Below are positions 1 through 4,996 of a stretch of 7,321 nt of DNA, piece after piece. This DNA comes from Clostridium sp. CAG:411 (GTDB lineage: Bacteria; Bacillota; Clostridia; Lachnospirales; Lachnospiraceae). The notes beneath the pieces are model-generated. The model had not been told where the DNA came from. It saw nothing but the letters and a program-made list of their open reading frames with translations, and ran no database searches. How positions within the stretch are numbered: position 1 is the first letter of the stretch; every line of letters starts with the position of its first letter. The position numbers and the translations under genes are program-made. Where the stretch lies: NCBI GenBank assembly GCA_000437275.1, contig FR899677.1, positions 1 to 7,321 of the forward strand, written 5' to 3'.

Positions 1-19
1 CTCTACTTATTTGTTTCAA
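1..19 (-). CDS. 5' start of a further agr-locus gene (partial, TTG start)
   Basis: Only the first six codons are inside the window, reading (M)KQISR before the sequence ends. The evidence for a gene is the ribosome binding site GAGGGAGG at 28-35, placed 8 bases before a TTG codon at 17-19; no ATG or GTG lies at that distance. The frame is open to the window edge. It would be the next gene after the autoinducer precursor on the same strand, 81 bases downstream of its stop. In agr-like loci this neighbour is usually agrB (membrane protease that processes the precursor) or the receptor histidine kinase; six residues cannot tell which. The start codon and the identity are inference. Confidence 0.35.
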
Positions 20-44
20 ACTTTTTTCCTCCCTCTTTTTTCTG

Positions 45-88
45 GTGTATATCTACTTAAAAATAACAAAACTTCTCTAAATATACAC
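45..88 (-). repeat. 8-bp inverted repeat between agrD and the next gene
   Basis: GTGTATAT at 45-52 and ATATACAC at 81-88 are perfect inverted repeats separated by 28 bases, placed in the gap after the autoinducer precursor stop. In the transcript this could form a weak stem with a large loop. It lacks a following U-run, so it does not look like a terminator. It may be a processing or attenuation structure, or chance in AT-rich DNA. Confidence 0.3.
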
Positions 89-100
89 TGTTTCTGTACA

Positions 101-232
101 CTACGCTTTCTTATTCCTTTTTGGTCTCACAGGCTGATGAAGAAATCCTGAACATCTCGGTGGCCATCCATATTCCTCTATCCTTGTTCTTGCAATTTTT
201 TCAATTACCTTTAGAACCAATTTTTTGCTCAT
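101..232 (-). CDS. agrD: AgrD-type cyclic (thio)lactone autoinducer peptide precursor, 43 aa
   Basis: This short gene encodes a quorum-sensing pheromone precursor. In the family, AgrB removes the C-terminal tail and closes a ring between a Cys side chain and the new C-terminus; the exported peptide is then sensed by a membrane kinase. Seen here: residues 1-21 form a Lys/Arg-rich amphipathic helix with Leu/Val/Ile on one face, as expected for membrane association. The pheromone core GWPPRCSGFLHQP spans residues 22-34 with a single Cys27. The tail VRPKRNKKA follows. The spacing Cys-x-x-x-hydrophobic-[Tyr/His]-Gln-Pro matches clostridial AgrD peptides, so the predicted ring is C27-S-G-F-L31. The start is fixed by AAGGAGG at 240-246, 7 bases before ATG; the stop is TAG. 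It lies 91 bases downstream of a LytTR regulator gene on the same strand. The tail is basic, whereas staphylococcal AgrD tails are acidic. Confident on family; ring size is inferred. Confidence 0.87.
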   Translation of the reverse strand: MSKKLVLKVIEKIARTRIEEYGWPPRCSGFLHQPVRPKRNKKA

Positions 233-239
233 TTTTCCA

Positions 240-246
240 CCTCCTT
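240..246 (-). promoter_or_regulatory. Ribosome binding site of agrD
   Basis: The minus strand reads AAGGAGG (extended AAGGAGGTGG), a near-perfect anti-16S match 7 bases before the ATG at 230-232. This site is the main reason to accept such a short reading frame as a gene. Confidence 0.85.
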
Positions 247-253
247 CTCTGGC

Positions 254-282
254 AGTATAGTAAAAAATATTTTCCCCTACAA
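254..282 (-). promoter_or_regulatory. Possible promoter of agrD
   Basis: On the minus strand, TTGTAG (277-282) and TATACT (254-259) are separated by 17 bases. The -10 matches five of six consensus bases; the -35 matches only three. Transcription would start just ahead of the ribosome binding site, giving a very short leader. It could let the precursor be made separately from the upstream regulator. The weak -35 suggests either activator dependence or a chance match. Confidence 0.35.
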
Positions 283-323
283 TACTGATTGCAGAATTAG
301 GCGTTTTCTTTGCAAAAAACGAC

Positions 324-1052
324 TTATAATTCTCCCATATATTCCGCGAACTGCTCCCTCACTTGCTTATATCTCGCCTTAGAAACAGGAAGCTTACTTC
401 CATCTGTCAATTCTGCAAAATAATTGCGTACATCTAAAAGATACTGCATATTAATCAAAAAACTCTGATGCACGCGAAGCCATCTATCGCCCTGTAATTT
501 CTTTTCCCAATCATTTAGTGTTCCATATAATGTAAATTTTTTTCTTTCTTCCCGTTCCATCAGAAAAAAAGTAAGTTTATGTAAATTGCTTTCAATATAG
601 CAAATTTGATTTGTAGAAACTTCCTTTTTCCCCTCCACAAAGTCATAAATGCTTTTTTGATTTTTCAAGCTCATTTTCTTTAGAATGGTATCTAAACATT
701 CCTGCATACTTTGTTCAAAAGTTGCCATATCTTTTAAAATATAACGAATTGCTTCTACCTTATATCCCTCTAATGTATAATGAATGAACGCAGTTACAAA
801 CACCAAAAAAGTATCTGGGCAATATGCCCGCATACATTTTGCTGTCTCAATCCCATTCATTTCTTCCATGTTAATGTCTAAAAACACAATTGCATATTCC
901 TGCATCTTCTCTTTTAATGCTACAAATTTCTTCCCCGAATCAAAAAATTGAATTTTATATGGTATTTGTCTCTTCTCCATGTATTGTTCAATATATTCCA
1001 GCACATTTTTTCCAAAAACGATTTCATCATCGCATACCGCTATTTTTAGCAT
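324..1052 (-). CDS. LytTR-family response regulator (AgrA/ComE-like)
   Basis: Cytoplasmic two-component regulator of 242 aa, a normal length for the AgrA/ComE/VirR group. The receiver domain covers about residues 1-122, with the acidic pocket D8-D9, phospho-acceptor D59 in VFLDIN, the conserved T87 and K107 (YILKD). A LytTR DNA-binding domain covers about 134-236, with the family signatures RVHQSFLIN (193-201) and LPVSKARYKQV (221-231). All key phosphorylation residues are present, so it should be functional. The start is supported by AAAGGAA about 5 bases before ATG. The gene is followed by the AgrD precursor on the same strand, the expected partner of an AgrA-like regulator; the cognate kinase is not in the window. 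LytTR proteins bind pairs of direct repeats near ACAGTT, and ACAGT motifs occur upstream at 1173-1180 and 1216-1224. The family is certain; its control of the agr locus is inferred from context. Confidence 0.93.
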   Translation of the reverse strand: MLKIAVCDDEIVFGKNVLEYIEQYMEKRQIPYKIQFFDSGKKFVALKEKMQEYAIVFLDINMEEMNGIETAKCMRAYCPDTFLVFVTAFIHYTLEGYKVEAIRYILKDMATFEQSMQECLDTILKKMSLKNQKSIYDFVEGKKEVSTNQICYIESNLHKLTFFLMEREERKKFTLYGTLNDWEKKLQGDRWLRVHQSFLINMQYLLDVRNYFAELTDGSKLPVSKARYKQVREQFAEYMGEL

Positions 1053-1364
1053 ACTGTTCCTTTCCGCTATCTCTTTCGTATCTCATACATTTAAAGCCCA
1101 TGTCTGCTTATCCCTTTGTTCTCTTCTTCCCAGCCCAGTAATTTTATCCTCTGCGACAGCATATTCCTAACTCTAACTGTATTCTTTCTTCATAACAGAT
1201 TAGAAGTATAATTTTGTACACTGTCACTTATAATTTATGATTAGTAGTTTGTATCTGCTTTTTTTCTATATCATTATGATATTATAATTGTTTTTATTTG
1301 TCAATTCATGTACCTCTATTTATCTTTCCCATTTTCTTTTATATTTCATGTGTTTTTATTTTTA
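1053..1364. other. Upstream region of the LytTR regulator
   Basis: This AT-rich stretch of about 310 bases has no convincing gene. It contains a promoter on the minus strand (1276-1304) and two ACAGT motifs on the minus strand: ACAGTGTAC at 1216-1224 and ACAGTTAG at 1173-1180. These resemble LytTR half-sites but are not at the usual 21-22 base spacing. The result would be a leader of roughly 215 bases ahead of the regulator. No clear riboswitch or terminator was recognised. Confidence 0.5.
1276..1304 (-). promoter_or_regulatory. Sigma-A promoter of the regulator gene, with palindrome over the -10
   Basis: The minus strand carries a perfect -35 TTGACA (1299-1304), a 17-base spacer and TATCAT (1276-1281, five of six consensus bases). 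The 15-bp palindrome ATATCATTATGATAT (1268-1282) is centred just downstream of the -10 and overlaps it completely, so it could be an operator. The predicted start is near 1269, about 215 bases before the regulator ATG. Confidence 0.55.
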
Positions 1365-1655
1365 CAAATAAACAAGAAAGCGAACCAGCTTTTCAAATAA
1401 TTGTTACTTTTTTATATTACTCTTCCTATATAAAAAAACTAGCACATCAAAAATAACGTTCTACTATATAAATGGATGTCCCTGTGCGTAACATGGCAAC
1501 AACTACACTGCCTGCCAACAGCACAGATACAACACCAACTCAATCAATATAGTAGTAATTATTTTCAATATGCTAGTTTTACATATACTTGGCACGAATA
1601 TAAGCCCAAATATTATTTTTTACTCTTAGATAATGGTTCGTTTTATATTTATTTA
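1365..1655 (-). repeat. Long imperfect inverted repeat; MITE-like element or structured RNA
   Basis: The core arms at 1435-1457 and 1558-1580 match base for base over 23 positions, except for four sites that read C/A or A/C on the plus strand and become G-U pairs on the minus strand. The outer ten pairs include AAAACTAGCA with TGCTAGTTTT. After a small internal loop the stem resumes with CTACTATA (1461-1468) and TATAGTAG (1548-1555). Inner matches are CTGTGC/GCACAG (1482-1487, 1521-1526) and TGGCA/TGCCA (1494-1498, 1513-1517). Outer, looser arms include CGAACCA (1381-1387) with TGGTTCG (1634-1640) and AAATAAA (1366-1372) with TTTATTT (1648-1654). The outermost arm reaches the stop codon of the LURP-one gene. 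No coding potential is credible inside. It may be a small palindromic mobile element, or the structured 3' region of the upstream transcript. Confidence 0.6.
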
Positions 1656-2123
1656 CTCTCTTGAACATTTTTCCGCATCAATTGCCAATACAAACATCAA
1701 TGCACTCAACGCATTTCGTTCCTCTGCAACATCAATAACATAAGTGTCACTCAAGTGAAACAACTCTTTTGTAATCTTAGCCACCTGTAAACCAGAACGA
1801 TCCATAATAGAATAATCCCATTCCCAAAAATCCCCTTCTATTCGCCATCCATTATAATCGATATTGTATTTAGGTTTAAAAAACGCAAATTCTTTTGAAA
1901 TACAGCCCAGATATTGTGTTCCCTGATACACCTCAAATTTCGGCATAAAGGTGAAAACTTTTTCCTGTACAGTTCCAATCTCATTTTTATAGGTATCATA
2001 AATCTTCAGACAATGTCCCCACGCCAACTTTCCCTTTACTTCATATACTACATTTCCAGCTTCATCATAAATATCATAGCTGTCCAACCATGAAAAAACT
2101 CTCTGTTTAAAAATTAACTTCAT
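1653..2123 (-). CDS. LURP-one-related / YxjI-like protein (tubby C-terminal-like fold)
   Basis: A 156-aa soluble protein with no signal peptide or membrane segment. It has the look of the LURP-one-related family (bacterial YxjI type), which adopts a closed beta-barrel like the tubby C-terminal domain. Visible family traits are alternating beta strands rich in aromatic residues: YDIYDEAGNVVYEVKGKL (about 16-33), the repeated strand pattern around KIYDTYKNEIGTVQEK, the Trp-rich GDFWEWDY and the closing segment DTYVIDVAEE before a helix. The biochemical role of bacterial members is not established; lipid or membrane binding has been suggested from the fold. The start is the ATG at 2121-2123, 6 bases after AAGGAG; a TTG six codons earlier overlaps that site and is not needed. 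It is separated from the chemoreceptor remnant by a hairpin terminator, so it is probably transcribed on its own. There is no obvious functional link to neighbours. Confidence 0.8.
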   Translation of the reverse strand: MKLIFKQRVFSWLDSYDIYDEAGNVVYEVKGKLAWGHCLKIYDTYKNEIGTVQEKVFTFMPKFEVYQGTQYLGCISKEFAFFKPKYNIDYNGWRIEGDFWEWDYSIMDRSGLQVAKITKELFHLSDTYVIDVAEERNALSALMFVLAIDAEKCSRE

Positions 2124-2180
2124 CTTTTTCTCCTTTTTCAATCCTTCTTTTCTTGCAATTTTATATTTCTATAAGTACAC

Positions 2181-2225
2181 GAAAAGGTATCTCCCCCAAG
2201 ATAGGCAAGATACCTTTTCTTTTTT
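2181..2225. terminator. Hairpin terminator between the chemoreceptor remnant and the LURP-one gene
   Basis: GAAAAGGTATCT (2181-2192) and AGATACCTTTTC (2208-2219) form a perfect 12-bp stem with a 15-base loop. On the plus strand it is followed by six T (2220-2225), an excellent intrinsic terminator tail. On the minus strand, the direction of the flanking genes, the T-run is the TTTTC at the stem base, which is weaker but usable. It probably ends transcription of the chemoreceptor unit and blocks any plus-strand transcription. Confidence 0.7.
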
Positions 2226-2252
2226 CAACTATACATCATAAACATAAGGAAA

Positions 2253-2483
2253 TCAATCTACAATTTTCCCTTGCTCTGCTTCTTTTACATATAACTTAAA
2301 TACTTCAATTAATTCCTGCAAACGAGCAGCTTGTGCAGCAAGTTCTTCACTGCAGGCTGAACTTTCCTGTGCCATAGCTGTATTTTCCTCTACAACTGCT
2401 GCAATCTGGTCTGTTGCCTGTAAAATCTGACTCAATGCAGATGCTTGATTTTTAGATGCCACTGTAATAGCTTGTAAAAGCAT
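2253..2483 (-). pseudogene. C-terminal remnant of a methyl-accepting chemotaxis protein
   Basis: This 76-aa reading frame is only the last part of a canonical chemoreceptor signalling domain: the descending coiled-coil helix with IAAVVEENTAMAQESSACSE, then ELAAQAARLQELIEVFKL (adaptation-region style, ending in the typical F-x-L), then a polar tail. It lacks sensor, membrane segments, HAMP and the hairpin tip, so it cannot act as a receptor alone. There is no good ribosome binding site before its first ATG, and family-like residues (GND before KMLLQAI) continue upstream of that ATG to a stop, supporting a broken gene. It is in the same reading frame as the complete chemoreceptor just upstream, 66 bases after that gene's stop, with two in-frame TAA codons between. 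Its sequence is unlike the tail of that receptor, so it derives from a different receptor of the standard type, not from a simple duplication. Confidence 0.75.
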
Positions 2484-2549
2484 TTTGTCGTTGCCTATAT
2501 TATTAGGGTAGATTATTGAAAAAATAAATATTTATTTCCTAACTAACCC

Positions 2550-4595
2550 TTAAAGTGTAAAACGTTTTACAATTTCACTGATCGCAACTGCATTATCCTT
2601 ATTATGACTCACAATGCGACTCAATTCCTCTGTTGTTTCCTCTGTTTGTTTTACCTTTTCCATAATCTCGCTACTTTCCACTGTATTCATATCCGGTGTA
2701 TCAGAAACCGTTTTAATTTCCTCTTGAATCTCATCTACTGTATTTCCAAAAGATGCCGATATTTGCGAAATATAAGATATCGTTTTTTCAATTTCCTGAA
2801 TCGAATTGTAGTATTCCACCGTTGCATCTGCAAAGTATGTCAACTGTTCCTGCACATCATTTTGCAAGAAATCTTCCAAACCATTGAAACATTTTTGCAC
2901 TTCTGCAACATTTTCCTTTGTTTCATTGCAAAGTTCCTGAATCTGTACTGCTGTTTCAGAAGAAGTATTTGCCAAATTTCCAATCTCGTCTGCAACAACA
3001 GCAAATCCTTTTCCTGCTTCGCCTGCTCTGGCTGCCTCGATTGATGCATTTAAGGACAATAAATTGGTCTGGCTGGTGATATCTAAAATCTGGTTTGCCA
3101 TCTCATCAATCTTGGTCAATGAATTTAAGTTTGCTATAGCATCTGCAATGGATTTTTTATTACTATCAATTGCACCATTGGTCTTTTCTAAAGATAGCGT
3201 AGCATTCTGTTGCATTTCTGCAACCTGTTGCAATAACTGTTCGCTATGTTCCTCACCATTTTGGATCTGTTCTTCTACACGCAATACATCCTTATAAATT
3301 TGACCAACCCGTTCATTTACCTTTTGGATTGCTTGATTAATTTCTTCTGTATGTTCTGCAAATTGGGTGGTTGCCTTGGAATTGTCTGATACACATTCAA
3401 CTAGTACATCCGAGGATACCTCCATATTTTCCGCTGAATCATTCATGGATACCGAACAATCCTGTAAAATATCTACAATATTGTGTAACGAATCATACAG
3501 CGAATCCAATGCCGTTGCAATTTGTCCGATTTCGCTACGTTTCTGCACCCACTTTTCCAATTTTTTACTTTTGGTTAAATTCAATTGTTTCAAATTCATA
3601 ATGGAATCTTTTACATATTTTAACGGCTGTACCATCTGTGCAATCATAATCATAGACAATAAACTAATAACAAAAACAAATATAATACAACAAACAGCCA
3701 ATGACCTTTTACTTTGCACGATTTCCGCATAGATATTTTTCTCACTATCATAAGAAATTACAGCCCAATTATAATTGTCCATATATTCATAATACGCTAT
3801 GGATTTTCCTGATTTCTTATCATTGTAATGTAGTTCCGTCTTTGAAGATTTTGTATCTTTATTGATTTGATCAATAACAGACAACAACATCTTATCTTCT
3901 ATCGTTTCACCCATTAAAGATTCGTCTTCATTAAAAATGTGCATCTTTGTTCCTACATTAATCATACAATACTTTGCCGTCTGACCTTTACTCTTGGTCT
4001 CATTTAGAAGTTTCATCAACCCTTCCGCATAAGGGCCTCCACCAACATATCCAAGTATCGTCTTCCCATCTGTATCAAAAACCGGACAATACATAGACAA
4101 TGTCAACTGATCGGATGCTGGAGAATGAATAATACCTGCATTATATAAACCATTCTTTTCTTTCATTGCATCTTGTAATGCCTTTAGAGAATCTCCTTCT
4201 CGAGTCGTCATTCCTACTACTTTTGAATTGGAATGAGCGATAACATGTGTATTCCATTCACCAATATAAAGCCCTTCCCAATTATCACAAGCAGTATAAC
4301 TGTCTTCCGTAAATCTTTGTGCCTCTTTTTGTTTTTCTGTGTTCTTTGGATCTTTTAAAAACTCACGCACGATTGGCGCCTTACTAAATTCAATTAGTAA
4401 ATCTTCATTGTGCCTTACATACTCTTTGATCAAACAAGTTTGTGCCTGTAATGCTGTTTCGTTCTGTAACCGCTCCGACCTTTGCATCAGTGCCTTCATA
4501 TTTTGACTTGCAATCACATACAACAAAGACAAACAACACACTACTATAATTGCAATCCCCAACACAATTTTTCTACTCATCTTTACATTTTTCAT
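2550..4595 (-). CDS. Methyl-accepting chemotaxis protein with dCache sensor domain
   Basis: Membrane chemoreceptor of 681 aa. Order: a short cytoplasmic start, TM1 about 10-29, an extracellular ligand domain about 31-297 of dCache type (including LSMYCPVFD, GYVGGG and the closing NWAVISYDSEKNIY), TM2 about 299-321, HAMP about 322-375 (with QPL), then the coiled-coil signalling domain. The kinase-control hairpin tip is intact at about 505-538 (SQTNLLSLNASIEAARAGE, then GKGFAVVADEI). The part after the tip differs from the classic receptor helix and ends IVKRFTL, resembling a receptor subgroup common in Clostridia. The ligand cannot be read from sequence. The start is the ATG at 4593-4595, set by a GGGGGG site 5-6 bases upstream; an ATG eleven codons earlier lies before that site and is unlikely. 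No chemotaxis kinase or adaptor genes are nearby, so it would work with a distant array. The AraC regulator is divergently arranged. Confidence 0.94.
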   Translation of the reverse strand: MKNVKMSRKIVLGIAIIVVCCLSLLYVIASQNMKALMQRSERLQNETALQAQTCLIKEYVRHNEDLLIEFSKAPIVREFLKDPKNTEKQKEAQRFTEDSYTACDNWEGLYIGEWNTHVIAHSNSKVVGMTTREGDSLKALQDAMKEKNGLYNAGIIHSPASDQLTLSMYCPVFDTDGKTILGYVGGGPYAEGLMKLLNETKSKGQTAKYCMINVGTKMHIFNEDESLMGETIEDKMLLSVIDQINKDTKSSKTELHYNDKKSGKSIAYYEYMDNYNWAVISYDSEKNIYAEIVQSKRSLAVCCIIFVFVISLLSMIMIAQMVQPLKYVKDSIMNLKQLNLTKSKKLEKWVQKRSEIGQIATALDSLYDSLHNIVDILQDCSVSMNDSAENMEVSSDVLVECVSDNSKATTQFAEHTEEINQAIQKVNERVGQIYKDVLRVEEQIQNGEEHSEQLLQQVAEMQQNATLSLEKTNGAIDSNKKSIADAIANLNSLTKIDEMANQILDITSQTNLLSLNASIEAARAGEAGKGFAVVADEIGNLANTSSETAVQIQELCNETKENVAEVQKCFNGLEDFLQNDVQEQLTYFADATVEYYNSIQEIEKTISYISQISASFGNTVDEIQEEIKTVSDTPDMNTVESSEIMEKVKQTEETTEELSRIVSHNKDNAVAISEIVKRFTL

Positions 4596-4765
4596 AAAAT
4601 CCCCCCTATTTGATTGTCCTCTAAACACCTACATAGCCTTTGGTATCCCTGCTTTCCTCCTATCCTTTTTCGATTCATTTCCGTACATTTTATTCCTATA
4701 ACCCATAAATGCTTTTTCCATTGTACCTATTTTTCCCATTTTTTTCTATCATTTTTGCGACATCT
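4596..4765. other. Leader region of the chemoreceptor gene
   Basis: About 170 AT-rich bases lie between the predicted minus-strand promoter and the chemoreceptor start. There is no open frame with a ribosome binding site, and no strong hairpin was seen apart from the GGGGGG ribosome binding site near 4600. It would form a long untranslated leader if the promoter at 4766-4794 is correct. Confidence 0.45.
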
Positions 4766-4794
4766 ATTATATAATTACGATATAGTTCGATAAA
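4766..4794 (-). promoter_or_regulatory. Candidate chemoreceptor promoter; back-to-back -10 boxes
   Basis: The minus strand has TTTATC (4789-4794), 17 bases, then a perfect TATAAT (4766-4771). The palindrome ATTATATAAT (4766-4775) also gives a perfect TATAAT on the plus strand at 4770-4775, which could serve the divergent AraC gene, but no good plus-strand -35 was found at 16-18 bases. The weak -35 on the minus strand suggests an activator. No sigma-28 flagellar consensus was recognised. Confidence 0.4.
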
Positions 4795-4805
4795 ATTCGA
4801 CATTT
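4776..4805 (+). repeat. Three 10-bp units with phased CGA, over the divergent promoter
   Basis: TACGATATAG, TTCGATAAAA and TTCGACATTT follow each other directly, placing CGA at 4778, 4788 and 4798, exactly one helical turn apart. They overlap the predicted -35 of the chemoreceptor promoter. Such phasing suits cooperative binding of a regulator on one face of the DNA; the neighbouring AraC protein is the obvious candidate. The units are short and could be chance. Confidence 0.4.
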
Positions 4806-4813
4806 GTTGTCAA

Positions 4814-4945
4814 GGATATTCGCAATCCGCGTTGCTACTTGCTCATATAAAAGCGGCACTGCGTGCCTTACGAGGCACGGGGCTTGAACCCCGCACCTCG
4901 CACAAGAGCACCCACCGCCTAAAGGCAGTGGGGTTTCTTGCTCTT
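4814..4945 (-). other. Hairpin cluster, probably a structured RNA or palindromic repeat element
   Basis: Read on the minus strand, four hairpins follow in order. First: 4904-4945, a lower stem of 7 pairs (AAGAGCA with TGCTCTT), a 6-base bulge and an upper stem of 9 pairs with loop TTTA. Second: 4871-4900, a 12-pair stem with loop TTCAAG. Third: GGCAC-GCA-GTGCC at 4855-4867. Fourth: a small GGAT/ATCC stem at 4814-4828. The three imperfect positions of the two main stems (4916/4927, 4876/4895, 4877/4894) are C/A or A/C on the plus strand but G-U pairs on the minus strand, favouring a minus-strand RNA. It is GC-richer than its surroundings. No tRNA fold was found. It could be a dispersed intergenic repeat or a regulatory RNA. 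Confidence 0.45.
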
Positions 4946-4971
4946 TAAGGCAGTGGGTTTTCTTGCTCTTT
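4922..4971 (+). repeat. Tandem 25-bp direct repeat, two copies
   Basis: Units 4922-4946 and 4947-4971 are adjacent and differ at one position only (G at 4933, T at 4958). Each starts AAGGCAGTGGG and ends TTTCTTGCTCTTT. The first copy is the 3' arm of a hairpin whose 5' arm is 4904-4920; the second copy can pair with the same arm instead. The repeat ends 10 bases before the AraC ribosome binding site. CTTGCTC also occurs a third time at 4838-4844. Confidence 0.92.
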
Positions 4972-4980
4972 TATAAAATT

Positions 4981-4986
4981 AGGGGG
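4981..4986 (+). promoter_or_regulatory. Ribosome binding site that sets the AraC start
   Basis: AGGGGG at 4981-4986 is only one base from the ATG at 4988 but 10 bases from the ATG at 4997. Normal spacing therefore favours the second ATG as the true start. Confidence 0.65.
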
Positions 4987-4996
4987 AATGAAAAAC

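Noticed and set aside
1091..1162. 23-codon minus-strand frame in the leader of the LytTR regulator (begins MLSQRIK)
   Set aside because: The only ribosome-binding-like sequence (AGGA) is 2 bases from the ATG, too close, and there is no recognisable leader-peptide pattern.
1476..1664. 62-codon open frame on the plus strand
   Set aside because: It has no ribosome binding site, lies inside the long inverted repeat, and its composition looks like translated AT-rich noncoding DNA.
2604..3732. Several open frames on the plus strand opposite the chemoreceptor
   Set aside because: They are antisense shadows of the clear chemoreceptor gene, rich in Cys, Phe and Ile, with no family resemblance and no ribosome binding sites.
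4596..4628. Eleven-codon N-terminal extension of the chemoreceptor (start at 4628)
   Set aside because: The strong GGGGGG ribosome binding site lies inside that extension and is correctly spaced for the ATG at 4593-4595.
4871..4900. tRNA T-arm-like sequence GGGGTTCAAGCCCC on the minus strand
   Set aside because: The GGGG/CCCC stem leaves a 6-base loop, not 7; a 7-base loop breaks the stem. No D-arm, anticodon arm or acceptor pairing can be built on either side.
4904..4946. Plus-strand intrinsic terminator (hairpin followed by T-rich sequence) ahead of the AraC gene
   Set aside because: The following bases GTTTCTTGCTCTTT are interrupted and the upper stem has a C/A mismatch on this strand; there is also no plus-strand gene upstream to terminate. 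Attenuation remains possible but is not supported enough to call.
4922..4971. Two 25-bp repeats considered as a minimal CRISPR array
   Set aside because: The copies are directly adjacent with no spacer and there are no cas genes in the window.
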